From positions 372,001-436,000 of the forward strand of contig WOAB01000893.1 of NCBI GenBank assembly GCA_027886185.1: a DNA stretch of 64,000 bases, in the 5' to 3' direction. The notes under the pieces are model-generated. The model did not search any database. It had not been told where the DNA came from and was given only the letters and a program-made list of their open reading frames with translations. This stretch comes from Rheum nobile. Lineage: Eukaryota; Streptophyta; Magnoliopsida; Caryophyllales; Polygonaceae. Made by a program: the position numbers and the translations under genes. Position 1 is the stretch's first letter; every line of letters starts with the position of its first letter. Positions 1-11,075 of this stretch are shown here, one piece after another.

Positions 1-47
1 TTACTAGTAATAACTCCTAGTTACGCACTACAAAGTAAAGCATATCA
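1..47 (-). repeat. Start of the 3' LTR of the Athila-like element (cut by window edge)
   Basis: Read on the minus strand, the LTR begins TGATATGC at 47 and runs off the window. The same opening (TGATACGCTCTACTTTG) starts the four full LTRs at 3466, 6033, 8487 and 11058. A purine-rich stretch lies immediately upstream, as expected at an internal/3' LTR boundary. Confidence 0.75.
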
Positions 48-63
48 AATTTCCCCATGCTTA
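48..63 (-). other. Polypurine tract of the Athila-like element
   Basis: The minus strand reads AAGCATGGGGAAATT directly before the LTR opening TGATATGC. The AAGCATGGGG motif recurs before the presumed 3' LTR of the Athila-derived element at about 44372-44384. Confidence 0.65.
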
Positions 64-495
64 AACCTTGCTCGCCCTCGAGTAAGCTAATAGAAACTTA
101 CTCCTCCAATGAAATACCCAAGGTCTCAGGAAGCACATCAAAACTATCTCCACTAAGAACTGCACCTAAACATGAATCTTCAAGTACCAACACAATCAAC
201 ACAACACATAAGCTTAAAGGAAAGCAGAGTACTTCCCCCAAGATTAACCCGAACACCATAGAGTGAAAGTGACCATCTAATCCTAGCCTCCATCTATCTT
301 TTTATACCTCCCAAAGTGACCTATCCGAATCCTCCTTATATCACCTCTTCTTATGTCACCAGGCCAGGAAAAATGAGGAATCCTAATAATCACTCTTTTT
401 CTTTTCACTCATTTTGCCAAGGCACCCTTTCGGGTTTTCATCAAGCCACTCATTTTGCCAAGGCACCCTTTCGGGTTTTCATCAAGCCACTCATT
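64..495 (-). other. Non-coding remnant between gag and the 3' end (pol deleted)
   Basis: An autonomous Athila element would carry protease, RT, RNase H and integrase between gag and the polypurine tract. Only about 430 bp without a recognisable coding segment remain. The copy is therefore internally deleted and non-autonomous. The stretch contains a 41-bp tandem duplication at 406-487. Confidence 0.6.
406..487. repeat. 41-bp tandem duplication
   Basis: Two adjacent copies of a 41-bp unit (406-446 and 447-487), each beginning CACTCATTTTGCCAAGG. They are identical by eye. Confidence 0.85.
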
Positions 496-2042
496 TCATT
501 TTTCAAGCCGCAGTCGCGGTTCTTCCTCTACAGCATCTGTCACTCCCTTCATTTGCGTTCCACTCCTTAGCGTCATCGCACATACATTCTCTCTTGGGTT
601 TGCTACCGTTTGAGATGGTAGTTTCCCCGAATTTCGAGCCTCCAGTTTGCTCACTGCTAGAGAAATCTGCCCCACCTGCTTCTCCAAGTTCTGAATACTA
701 GACTTCATTATTTGATTTTGTTGGACCATAGTGTTTGCCAACGTCGATACACTCTGAGCGAGAGACTTATTTTGTTGGACCATAGTGTTTGCCAACGTCG
801 ATACGCTCTAGGTGAGAGACTTGATCATGTCATCACCGAACATAGACGAACTTGCGCTCTGGCCTTGAGGTATAGGGTCATATTGTGCTCCAAATTATTG
901 TTGTTGACCTCCAAGCTGCTGAAACTGTTGTTGTTGTTGTAAGAACCGTGGTGGCCTCTGGTGGAACTCCTGATCATCATGACCCCGAGGAGGGTTCTGC
1001 TGGTTCCCATACCTCAAATTTGGTGATCTCTCCATCTTGGATTGTAGGTGTTGGAGTACGGGTCATATCTTGGCCTTGGAGGACCGAAACCTCCAATAGC
1101 GTTCACTTCAGCAGTGGGTTCCTACAGCGTTAGACATGCATATGTGGGGTGCATCGTGTCATAGCATATTCCACAGGACTTGACTTGATGCTGGTTGCCC
1201 TTCATCATAAACCTCCTCATCATCTCCTTCATCTCAGCCATCTCAAGAAGTAGTGAGGATGATGGCCTAGAGTCTGCGGCCTTCATTGCTTGAGCGCTTG
1301 CCCTCTTGCTAAACTGTCTTGAGCCCTCAAATAGCTCAAAGAATATCTCGAATGATGCAGCTGGCATCTTGTTTAGAATATTACCACCATATGCTGCGTT
1401 CACCATCCGACGCTCATCATCAAGAAGTCCACCATACAAATATAGCACGAGGTCTTGGTCGGAATAACCATGGTATGGACAGCTTGATATCAGCCTCTTG
1501 AACCTCTCATAGTACTCATACAATGTCTTAGTGGCATGTTGCTCGATGTTGCTAATGTTTCTCTTCAAGCTATTGAGCTTCGTTGCAGGAAAGTACTTCT
1601 CCAGGAAGGCTTTCTTCATCTTTGCCCATGTATCTATGCTTCCTGGGGCCAAATAATAGAACCAATCATTGGCCAGATCCTTCAGAGAGAAAGGAAAGGC
1701 CCTCAGCTTGATCTGGTCCTCGGTAATGTTCTTTGGCTTCATGCTGCTGCAGACAGCGTGGAATTCAGAAAGATGTTTGTTGGGGTCTTCTCCACTCATC
1801 CCATGGAAGTGGGGTAATAAGTGAATCAACCCAGATTTAAGCTCAAAGTTCAAGCCATCCGCCAACTCTGGAAACTGCACAACAAGCGGCTGCTGCTCTA
1901 GATTCGGCGCAGTAAACTGCCTCAACGTCTGTTCCGCAGCCATCTCGAGTTGCTCACGAACTTCTCTGCGGTTTCTGGAAAGTGTTCGCTCGATTTCTGG
2001 ATCAAGATCTAAAGTAGGGGAGTCAGTAGCACGGGTGTGGAC
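496..2042 (-). pseudogene. Athila-like gag, unit 1 (frameshifted)
   Basis: This is the structural Gag protein, which packages element RNA. The natural start is probably the MVHTR methionine at 2042; an upstream open stretch reaches 2084 but reads through the leader. The frame encodes a Retrotrans_gag domain (the WFYYLAPGSIDTWAKMKKAF and YYERFKRLISSCPYHGYS blocks) and then a zinc-knuckle start (CGICYDTMHPTYAC). It stops near 1122. The rest is readable in shifted frames: a FGPPRPRYDPYSNTYNPRWR linker, a Q-rich tract at about 880-950 and a C-terminal block with NPRENVCAMTLRSG (about 496-600). That last motif is close to the gag/protease junction of Athila-type elements. Only this unit retains sequence beyond the zinc-finger breakpoint; units 2-4 are cut there. 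Confidence 0.85.
721..828 (-). repeat. 54-bp tandem repeat inside gag
   Basis: Two copies (721-774 and 775-828) encode a duplicated 18-residue block, SVSTLANTMVQQNKSLAQ-like, in the C-terminal part of Gag. The length is a multiple of three, so the frame is preserved. Confidence 0.85.
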
Positions 2043-2107
2043 CATAAGATAGGTCCACACAGTAGTTGGCACAAAAACAAACAAAAAGAAAAATTGAAAC
2101 TTTGCCT

Positions 2108-2124
2108 CCCCGGCAACTGCGCCA
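2108..2124 (-). other. Primer-binding site, unit 1
   Basis: The minus strand reads TGGCGCAGTTGCCGGGG just inside the LTR. It differs by one base from TGGCGCCGTTGCCGGGG, which matches the 3' end of plant tRNA-Asp and is usual for Athila-type elements. The same one-base variant lies at 4675-4691, 7121-7137 and 9692-9708. The intact form is at 42742-42758. Confidence 0.8.
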
Positions 2125-2128
2125 AATT

Positions 2129-3466
2129 TGATGAAGCTAAAGTCGTGATGCCTATCAAAGTAAACCTCAAAAACCTAACTAATGTAGTAGGATAAATAAG
2201 GATCGATCTCACAGGAAGGTAAGCAATCTTCCTAAGTGCAAATGTTGTATGCCAATAGTAACAAAAAGGGGGGTTTTGGTTTGTATCATGTAACAAAGTA
2301 AATTAATGCAAAAGGTGTAATCAATGGATGAGAAGTAACTTAGTCACACAAATATCCACACTTCAGTTTGATTGGTTGTTCCTAGATTATCTCCAATTCC
2401 TACCAATGAATATTCATGTCCCGATCTTATGTATATAGACAGGTCAACCAGCCCTGAAAATACTTACCATTAAACAATCATGAAACCATCAAGATTCAAT
2501 CTAATGACAGCAGTAAGCATAGGAATTAACCAGGATAAATGCAATACTTAACAACCAGTCAGTACTCGACATGTAATCAATTCTCTTCACAATAAACATT
2601 CACAACCAGTTCCTGTAAATTGCGGTTGCTACACAAGATAAGGGATTTGAACCAGAAATATCCAAACCCTAGCAATAGACAGTCACTAATATCAACTAGA
2701 TGATTAGACTAGTCAAATCAGCAAGAATCAATGGGATGAAGCACAAAGAGAATCAATATAATCAAAGGAAAGGAAATAGAGTTATAATCTTACAACCAAA
2801 TACCAACGAAGGCTTCAATCGTCGGACTAAGCAAAGGTTGCTTAGTTCTTCATAGTCTTCAAAGCATAAAATTCTAAGGGAAAAACTGAACGATAATGTG
2901 ATGAATGAATTCAATGAAAAGGCTGCTACTAAGAAAGGTATAAACCTAGCAAACCCTAATCTAAAAAGATAAGAAATAATATATTCCTAAAAGGAAATTA
3001 AACAAAATAAAAGAAAATAAAGATAAAAGAAATAAAGTAAAATGAAACTCGGACGAAACAAATTCTCAGCTTCCCGTGTGAACAGTAAACGCGACCGCAG
3101 AATGATTTCCGCGCCCGCGGATTGGTCTCGATGTTCTTCCCTGCTTCTGAGGTACTTCCGCGACCGCGGCGGAGCTTCTGCGCCTGCGGATTTGCTCGTT
3201 GTTGCTCTTCTCGCTCTCGCCTCGTTTCGCGACCGCGGCCATCCATGCGGAAAAGCCTATGTTGCGTTCTTCAGCTTCTCGCATGCGGTCTTCTCTTGTG
3301 GCTTCGCCTTCATCTCCTTAAGTCTTCATTTAAGCACTCAAAACCACCAAATCAACACTTCTTCTCCACAACTCCATTCTTTTACATTGTGTCCTAAACA
3401 CACATAAATGGCACCCCAAATACTAGTAACAGCTCCTAGTTACGCACTACAAAGTAGAGCGTATCA
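2129..3466 (-). repeat. Athila-like LTR, copy 1 (1338 bp)
   Basis: The LTR opens TGATACGCTC at 3466 and closes CTTCATCA at 2129, with the primer-binding site four bases inside. It is near identical to the LTRs at 4696-6033, 7142-8487 and 9713-11058. It contains a GC-rich block (about 3090-3255) with repeated CGCGACCGCGG / GCGCCCGCGG motifs. It shares with copy 2 an 8-bp deletion in that block (near 3246) that is absent from copies 3 and 4. Confidence 0.85.
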
Positions 3467-3695
3467 TTGGGCTTCCTCCACCATATATAAAGGGGGTCTC
3501 CTCCACCCTTTTCTTTCATCCAAGCTGCAAATCTCTCTCCCTCTCAAAGTGTTCGTCGCCGGAAAAAGTTTTGCTCATCGCCGGAGTTTTGGTGCTCGCC
3601 GGAGTTCGTTTGGTGGTGCTTGTGAAGCCCTTGGTTGCTGTGGTGGTGAAGCAAGCGGCGTCGTTGTCGTTGGTAAGCTCGAGCCGCCTCCAAGC
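3467..3695 (+). repeat. Duplicated 229-bp fragment of the Tekay-like LTR (F1)
   Basis: The fragment matches 11059-11287 and includes the TATATAAAG promoter-like box at about 3484-3492. It joins the gag zinc-finger breakpoint at 3695/3696. It is not a gene; the open frame on the plus strand here has no recognisable domain. Confidence 0.85.
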
Positions 3696-4609
3696 ATTAG
3701 ACATTCATATGTGGGGTGCATCGTGTCATAGCATATTCCATAGGACTTGACTTGCTGCTGGTTGCCCTTCATCATAAACCTCCTCATCATCTCCTTCATC
3801 TCAGCCATCTCAAGAAGTAGTGAGGATGATGGCCTAGAGTCTGCGGCCTTCATTGCTTGAGCGCTCGCTCTCTTGCTAAACTGTCTTGAGCCCTCAAATA
3901 GCTCAAAGAATATCTCGAATGATGCAGCTGGCGTCTTGTTTAGAATATTACCACCACATGCTGCGTTCACCATCCGACGCTCATCATCAAGAAGTCCACC
4001 ATACAAATATAGCACGAGGTTTTGGTCGGAATAACCATGTTATGGACAGCTTGATATCAGCCTCTTGAACCTCTCATAGTACTCATACAATGTCTCAGTG
4101 GCATGCTGCTCGATGTTGCTAATGTTTCTCTTTAAGCTATTGAGCTTCGTTGCAGGAAAGTACTTCTCCAGGAAGGCTTTATTCATCTTTGCCCATGTAT
4201 CTATGCTTCCTGGGGCCAAATAATAGAACCAATCATTGGCCAGATCCTTCAGAGAGAAAGGAAAGGCCCTCAGCTTGATCTGGTCCTCGGTAATGTTCTT
4301 TGGCTTCATGCTGCTGCAGACAGCGTGGAATTCAGAAAGATGTTTGTTGGGGTCTTCTCCACTCATCCCATGGAAGTGGGGTAATAAGTGAATCAACCCA
4401 GATTTAAGCTCAAAGTTCAAGCCATCTGCCAACTCTGGAAATTGCACAGCAAGCGGCTGCTGCTCTAGATTCGGCGCAGTCAACTGCATCAACGTCTGTT
4501 CTGCAGCCATCTCGAGTTGCTCACGAACTTCTCTGCGGTTTCTGGAAAGTGTTCGCTCGATTTCTGGATCAAGATCTAAAGTATGGGAGTCAGTAGCACG
4601 GGTGTGGAC
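3696..4609 (-). pseudogene. Athila-like gag fragment, unit 2 (in-frame stop)
   Basis: This has the same Gag N-terminal and Retrotrans_gag segment as unit 1, starting at the MVHTR methionine (4609). A TAC-to-TAA change in the PYHGY motif puts a stop at 4040-4042. The same frame then continues to the zinc-finger start and reads on into the flank fragment. The sequence ends at the shared breakpoint within the first zinc finger (CGICYDTMHPTYEC in other units has variants such as YGICYDTMHP here). Confidence 0.85.
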
Positions 4610-4695
4610 CATAAGATAGGTCCACACAGTAGTTGGCACACAAACAAACAAAAAGAAAAATTGAAACTTTGCCTCCCCGGCAACTGCGCCAAATT

Positions 4696-6033
4696 TGATG
4701 AAGCTAAAGTCGTGATGCCTATCAAAGTAAACCTTAAAAACCTAACTAATGTAGTAGGATAAATAAGGATCGATCCCACAGGAAGGTAAGCAATCTTCCT
4801 AAGTGCAAATGTTGTATGCCAATAGTAACAAAAAGGGGGGTTTTGGTTTGTATCAAGTAACAAAGTAAATTAATGCAAAAGGTGTAATCAATGGATGAGA
4901 AGTAACTTAGTCACACAAATATCCACACTTCAGTTTGATTGGTTGTTCCTAGATTATCTCCAATTCCTACCAATGAATATTCATGTCCCGATCTTATGTA
5001 TATAGACAGGTCAACCAGCCCTGAAAATACTTACCATTAAACAATCATGAAACCATCAAGATTCAATCTAATGACAGCAGTAAGCATAGGAATTAACCAG
5101 GATACATACAATACTTAACAACCAGTCAGTACTCGACATGTAATCAATTCTCTTCACAATAAACATTCACAACCAGTTCCTGTAAATTGCGGTTGCTACA
5201 CAAGATAAGGGATTTGAACATGAAATATCCAAACCCTAGCAATAGACAGTCACTAATATCAACTAGATGATTAGACTAGTCAAATCAGCAAGAATCAATG
5301 GGATGAAGCACAAAGAGAATCAATATAATCAAAGGAAAGGAAATAGAGTTATAATCTCACAACCAAATACCAACGAAGGCTTCAATCGTCGGACTAAGCA
5401 AAGGTTGCTTAGTTCTTCATAGTCTTCAAAGCATAAAATTCTAAGGGAAAAACTGAACGATAATGTGATGAATGAATTCAATGAAAAGGCTGCTACTAAG
5501 AAAGGTATAAACCTAGCAAACCCTAATCTAAAAAGATAAGAAATAATATCTTCCTAAAAGGAAATTAAATGAAATAAAAGAAAATAAAGATAAAAGAAAT
5601 AAAGTAAAATGAAACTCGGACGAAACAAATTCTCGGCTTCCCGTGTGAACAGTAAACGCGACCGCAAAATGATTTCCGCGCCCGCGGATTGGTCTCGATG
5701 TTCTTCCCTGCTTCTGGTGTACTTTCGCGACCGCAGCGGAGCTTCTGCGCATGCGGATTTGCTCGTTGTTGCTCTTCTCGCTCTCGCCTCGTTTCGCGAC
5801 CGCGGCCATCCATGCGGAAAAGCCTATGTTGTGTTCTTTAGCTTCTCGCATGCGGTCTTCTCTTGTGGCTTCGCCTTCATCTACTTAAGTCTTCATTTAA
5901 GCACTCAAAACCACCAAATCAACACTTCTTCTCCACAACTCCATTCTTTTACATTGTGTCCTAAACACACATAAATGGCACCCCAAATACTAGTAATAGC
6001 TCCTAGTTACGCACTATAAAGTAGAGCGTATCA
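4696..6033 (-). repeat. Athila-like LTR, copy 2 (1338 bp)
   Basis: It has the same ends and length as copy 1 and shares copy 1's 8-bp deletion in the GC-rich block (near 5811). The primer-binding site is at 4675-4691. Confidence 0.85.
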
Positions 6034-7055
6034 TTTGGTGCTCGCCGGAGTTCGTTTGGTGGTGCTTGTGAAGCCCTTGGTTGATGTGGTGGTGAAGCAA
6101 GCGGCGTCGTTGTCGTTGGTAAGCTCGAGCCGCCTCCAAGCGTTAGACATGCATATGTGGGGTGCATCGTGTCATAGCATATTCCATAGGACTTGACTTG
6201 CTGCGGGTTGCCCTTCATCATAAACCTCCTCATCATCTCCTTCATCTCAGCCATCTCAAGAAGTAGTGAGGATGATGGCCTAGAGTCTGCGGCCTTCATT
6301 GCTTGAGCGCTCGCTCTCTTGCTAAACTGTCTTGAGCCCTCAAATAGCTCAAAGAATATCTCGAATGATGCAGCTGGCATCTTGTTTAGAATATTACCAC
6401 CACATGCTGCGTTCACCATCCGACGCTCATCATCAAGAATTCCACCATACAAATATAGCACGAGGTCTTGGTCGGAATAACCATGGTATGGACAGCTTGA
6501 TATCAGCCTCTTGAACCTCTCATAGTACTCATACAATGTCTCAGTGGCATGCTGCTCGATGTTGCTAATGTTTCTCTTCAAGCTATTGAGCTTCGTTGCA
6601 GGAAAGTACTTCTCCAGGAAGGCTTTCTTCATCTTTGCCCATGTATCTATGCTTCCTGGAGCCAAATAATAGAACCAATCATTGGCCAGATCCTTCAGAG
6701 AGAAAGGAAAGGCCCTCAGCTTGATCTGGTCCTCGGTAATGTTCTTTGGCTTCATGCTGCTGCAGACAGCGTGGAATTCAGAAAGATGTTTGTTTGGGTC
6801 TTCTCCACTCATCCCATGGAAGTGGGGTAATAAGTGAATCAACCCAGATTTAAGCTCAAAGTTCAAGCCATCCGCCAACTCTAGAAACTGCACAGCAAGC
6901 GGCTGTTGCTCTAGATTCGGCGCAGTCAACTGCCTCAACGTCTGTTCCGCAGCCATCTCGAGTTGCTCACGAACTTCTCTGCGGTTTCTGGAAAGTGTTC
7001 TCTCGATTTCTGGATCAAGATCTAAAGTAGGGGAGTCAGTAGCACGGGTGTGGAC
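6003..7055 (-). CDS. Intact chimeric gag ORF, unit 3 (gag fused to LTR-derived tail)
   Basis: This is the only gag copy in the array without a stop or frameshift. The frame is open from 7097; the MVHTR methionine at 7055 is the likely start, giving about 350 residues. The order is an N-terminal acidic segment, the Retrotrans_gag domain (WFYYLAPGSIDTWAKMKKAF, YYERFKRLISSCPYHGYS) and half of a zinc knuckle (YGICYDTMHPTYACL). The frame then crosses the rearrangement into the antisense of the Tekay-like flank (LGGGSSLPTTTTPLASPP) and ends inside the opening of LTR copy 2. Nothing shows that the tail has a function. An LTR upstream (7142-8487) could in principle drive transcription. There is no protease or RT, so any product would depend on other elements. 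Confidence 0.7.
   Translation of the reverse strand, partial: VHTRATDSPTLDLDPEIERTLSRNRREVREQLEMAAEQTLRQLTAPNLEQQPLAVQFLELADGLNFELKSGLIHLLPHFHGMSGEDPNKHLSEFHAVCSSMKPKNITEDQIKLRAFPFSLKDLANDWFYYLAPGSIDTWAKMKKAFLEKYFPATKLNSLKRNISNIEQHATETLYEYYERFKRLISSCPYHGYSDQDLVLYLYGGILDDERRMVNAACGGNILNKMPAASFEIFFELFEGSRQFSKRASAQAMKAADSRPSSSLLLEMAEMKEMMRRFMMKGNPQQVKSYGICYDTMHPTYACLTLGGGSSLPTTTTPLASPPHQPRASQAPPNELRRAPNDTLYFIVRN
6034..6141 (+). repeat. Shortened flank fragment (F2, 108 bp)
   Basis: It has the same right end as F1 and F3 but lacks about 121 bp at the LTR-proximal side, including the TATA-like box. This deletion accounts for the shorter middle unit (2454 bp). Confidence 0.8.
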
Positions 7056-7141
7056 CATAAGATAGGTCCACACAGTAGTTGGCACACAAACAAACAAAAA
7101 GAAAAATTGAAACTTTGCCTCCCCGGCAACTGCGCCAAATT

Positions 7142-8487
7142 TGATGAAGCTAAAGTCGTGATGCCTATCAAAGTAAACCTCAAAAACCTAACTAATGTAG
7201 TAGGATAAATAAGGATCGATCCCACAGGAAGGTAAGCAATCTTCCTAAGTGCAAATGTTGTATGCCAATAGTAACAAAAAGGGGGGTTTTGGTTTGTATC
7301 AAGTAACAAAGTAAATTAATGCAAAAGGTGTAATCAATGGATGAAAAGTAACTTAGCCACACAAATATCCACACTTCAGTTTGATTGGTTGTTCCTAGAT
7401 TATCTCCAATTCCTACCAATGAATATTCATGTCCCGATCTTATGTATATAGACAGGTCAACCAGCCCTGAAAATACTTACCATTAAACAATCATGAAACC
7501 ATCAAGATTCAATCTAATGACAGCAGTAGGCATAGGAATTAACCAGGATACATGCAATACTTAACAACCAGTCAGTACTCGACATGTAATCAATTCTCTT
7601 CACAATAAACATTCACAACCAGTTCCTGTAAATTGCGGTTGCTACATAAGATAAGGGATTTCAACCAGAAATATCCAAACCCTAGCAATAGACAATCACT
7701 AATATCAACTAGATGATTAGACTAGTCAAATCAGCAAGAATCAATGGGATGAAGCACAAAGAGAATCAATATAATCAAAGGAAAGGAAATAGAGTTATAA
7801 TCTCACAACCAAATACCAACGAAGGCTTCAATCGTCGGACTAAGCAAAGGTTGCTTAGTTCTTCATAGTCTTCAAAGCATAAAATTCTAAAGGAAAAACT
7901 GAACGATAATGTGATGAATGAATTCAATTAAAAGGTTGCTACTAAGAAAGGTATAAACCTAGCAAACCCTAATCTAAAAAGATAAGAAATAATATCTTCC
8001 TAAAAGGAAATTAAACGAAATAAAAGAAAATAAAGATAAAAGAAATAAAGTAAAATGAAACTCGGACGAAACAAATTCTCGGCTTCGCGTGTGAACAGTA
8101 AACGCGACCGCAGAATGATTTCCGCGCCCGCGGATTGGTCTCGATGTTCTTACCTGCTTCCGGTGTACTTCCGTGACCGCGGCAGAGCTTCTATGCCCGC
8201 GGATTTGCTCGTTGTTGCTCTTCTCGCTCTCGCCTCGTTCCGTGACCGCGGCCATCCATCCGCGCCCGCGGAAAAGCCTATGTTGCGTTCTTCAGCTTCT
8301 CGCATGCGGTCTTCTCTTGTGGCTTCGCCTTCATCTCCTTAAGTCTTCATTTAAGCACTCAAAACCACCAAATCAACACTTCTTCTCCACAACTCCATTC
8401 TTTTACATTGTGTCCTAAACACACATAAATGGCACCCCAAATACTAGTAACAGCTCCTAGTTACGCACTACAAAGTAGAGCGTATCA
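7142..8487 (-). repeat. Athila-like LTR, copy 3 (1346 bp)
   Basis: It has the same ends as copies 1 and 2 and retains the 8 bp missing from them (about 8262-8270). The primer-binding site is at 7121-7137. Confidence 0.85.
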
Positions 8488-8716
8488 TTGGGCTTCCTCC
8501 ACCATATATAAAGGGGGTCTCCTCTACCCTTTTCCTTAATCCAAGCTGCAAATCTCTCTCCCTCTCAAAGTGTTCGTCATCGGAAAAAGTTGTGCTCATC
8601 GCCGGAGTTTTGGTGCTCGTCGGAGTTCGTTTGGTGGTGCTTGTGAAGCCCTTGGTTGCTGTGGTGGTGAAGCAAGCGGCGTCATTGTCGTTGGTAAGCT
8701 CGAGCCGCCTCCAAGC
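8488..8716 (+). repeat. Duplicated 229-bp fragment of the Tekay-like LTR (F3)
   Basis: A full-length copy of the flank fragment, matching 11059-11287 with a few substitutions, joined to gag at 8716/8717. Confidence 0.85.
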
Positions 8717-9626
8717 GTTAGACATGCATATGTGGGGTGCATCGTGTCATAGCATATTCCACAGGACTTGACTTGCTGCTGGTTGCCCTTCATCATAAAC
8801 CTCCTCATCATCTCCTTCATCTCAGCCATCTCAAGAAGTAGTGAGGATGATGGCCTAGAGTCTGCGGCCTTCATTGCTTGAGCGCTTTCTCTCTTGCTAA
8901 ACTGTCTTGAGCCCTCAAATAGCTCAAAGAATATCTCGAATGATGCAGTTGGCGTCTTGTTTAGAATATTACCACCACATGCTGCGTTCACCATCCGACG
9001 CTCATCATCAAGAAGTCCACCATACAAATATAGCACGAGGTCTCGGAATAACCATGGTATGGACAGCTTGATATCAGCCTCTTGAACCTCTCATAGTACT
9101 CATACAATGTCTCAGTGGCATGCTGCTCGATGTTGCTAATGTTTCTCTTCAAGCTATTGAGCTTCGTTGCAGGAAAGTACTTCTCCAGGAAGGCTTTCTT
9201 CATCTTTGCCCATGTATCTATGCTTCCTGGGGCCAAATAATAGAACCAATCATTGGCCAGATCCTTCAGAGAGAAAGGAAAGGCCCTCAGCTTGATCTGG
9301 TCCTCGGTAATGTTCTTTGGCTTCATGCTGCTGCAGACAGCGTGGAATTTAGAAAGATGTTTGTTGGGGTCTTCTCCACTCATCCCATGGAAGTGGGGTA
9401 ATAAGTGAATCAACCCAGATTTAAGCTCAAAGTTCAAGCCATCCGCCAACTCTGGAAACTGCACAGCAAGCGGTTGCTGCTCTAGATTCGGCGCAGTCAA
9501 CTGCCTCATCGTCTGTTCCGCAGCCATCTCGAGTTGCTCACGAACTTCTCTGCGGTTTTTGGAAAGTGTTCGCTCGATTTCTGGATCAAGATCTAAAGTA
9601 GGGGAGTTAGTAGTACGGGTGTGGAC
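8717..9626 (-). pseudogene. Athila-like gag fragment, unit 4 (frameshift)
   Basis: This gag segment starts at the MVHTR-equivalent methionine (9626). A 4-bp deletion near 9043, within the block after PYHGYS that reads SDQDLVLYLYGG elsewhere, shifts the frame. The remainder is open in the alternative frame (9036-8596) and continues into the flank fragment. The domain content is otherwise as in unit 3. Confidence 0.85.
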
Positions 9627-9712
9627 CATAAGATAGGTCCACACAGTAGTTGGCACACAAACAAACAAAAAGAAAAATTGAAACTTTGCCTCCCCGGCAA
9701 CTGCGCCAAATT

Positions 9713-11058
9713 TGATGAAGCTAAAGTCGTGATGCCTATCAAAGTAAACCTCAAAAACCTAACTAATATAGTAGGGTAAATAAGGATCGATCCCACAGGA
9801 AGGTAAGCAATCTTCCTAAGTGCAAATGTTGTATGCCAATAGTAACAAAAAGGGGGGTTTTGGTTTGTATCAAGTAACAAAGTAAATTAATGCAAAAGGT
9901 GTAATCAATGGATGAGAAGTAACTTAGCCACACAAATATCCACACTTCAGTTTGATTGGTTGATCCTAGATTATCTCCAATTCCTACCAATAAATATGCA
10001 TGTCCCGATCTTATGTATATAGACAGGTCAACCAGCCCTGAAAATACTTACCATTAAACAATCATGAAACCATCAAGATTCAATCTAATGACAGCAGTAA
10101 GCATAGGAATTAACCAGGATACATGCAATACTTAACAACCAGTCAGTACTCGACATGTAATCAATTCTCTTCACAATAAACATTCACAACCAGTTCCTGT
10201 AAATTGCGGTTGCTACACAAGATAAGGGATTTCAACCTGAAATATCCAAACCCTAGCAATAGACAATCACTAATATCAACTAGATGATTAGACTAGTCAA
10301 ATCAGCAAGAATCAATGGGATGAAGCACAAAGAGAATCAATATAATCAAAGGAAAGGAAATAGAGTTATAATCTCACAACCAAATACCAATGAAGGCTTC
10401 AATCGTCGGACTAAGCAAAGGTTGCTTAGTTCTTCATAGTCTTCAAAGCATAAAATTCTAAGGGAAAAACTGAACGATAATGTGATGAATGAATTCAATG
10501 AAAAGGCTGCTACTAAGAAAGGTATAAACCTAGCAAACCCTAATCTAAAAAGATAAGAAATAATATCTTCCTAAAAGGAAATTAAACGAAATAAAAGAAA
10601 ATAAAGATAAAAGAAATAAAGTAAAATGAAACTCGGACGAAACAAATTCTCGGCTTCGCGTGTGAACAGTAAACACGACCGCAGAATGATTTTCGCGCCC
10701 GCGGATTGGTCTCGATGTTCTTCCCTGCATCTGGTGTACTTCCGCAACCGCGGCGGAGCTTCTGCGCCCGCGGATTTGCTCGTTGTTGCTCTTCTCGCTC
10801 TCGCCTCGTTCCGCGACCGCGGCCATCCATCCGCGCCCGCGGAAAAGCCTATGTTGCGTTCTTCAGCTTCTCGCATGCGGTCTTTTCTTGTGGCTTCGCC
10901 TTCATCTCCTTAAGTCTTTATTTAAGCACTCAAAACCACCAAATCAACACTTCTTCTCCACAACTCCATTCTTTTACATTGTGTCCTAAACACACATAAA
11001 TGGCACCCCAAATACTAGTAACAGTTCCTAGTTACGCACTACAAAGTAGAGCGTATCA
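9713..11058 (-). repeat. Athila-like LTR, copy 4 (1346 bp), original insertion edge
   Basis: The LTR opens TGATACGCTC at 11058, directly against host Tekay-like LTR sequence that runs on uninterrupted to 11747. This is therefore the original left insertion junction. It retains the 8 bp absent from copies 1 and 2 (about 10831-10839). The primer-binding site is at 9692-9708. Confidence 0.85.
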
Positions 11059-11075
11059 TTGGGCTTCCTCCACCA

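Larger units (their letters stand above)
3467..11058 (-). repeat. Tandem array: three copies of a chimeric LTR-gag-flank unit
   Basis: Three head-to-tail units (3467-6033, 6034-8487 and 8488-11058; 2567, 2454 and 2571 bp) have the same structure on the minus strand. Each has an Athila-like LTR, primer-binding site, leader, 5' part of gag, and then a fragment (229 bp, or 108 bp in the middle unit) of an unrelated Tekay-like LTR. The gag/flank junction falls at the same base in all units. The flank fragment is identical in position to 11059-11287, where the original LTR continues uninterrupted. The units therefore derive from one segmental duplication spanning the insertion junction, not from independent insertions. 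Confidence 0.85.

Noticed and set aside
1319..1817. Plus-strand frames opposite gag (also at 3886, 6332, 6549, 9120)
   Set aside because: They are mirror frames of the minus-strand Gag domain.
3042..3407. Recurrent 80-120-codon frames on both strands in the Athila-like LTRs
   Set aside because: They repeat with every LTR copy and arise from the CG-rich motif block, not from coding constraint.
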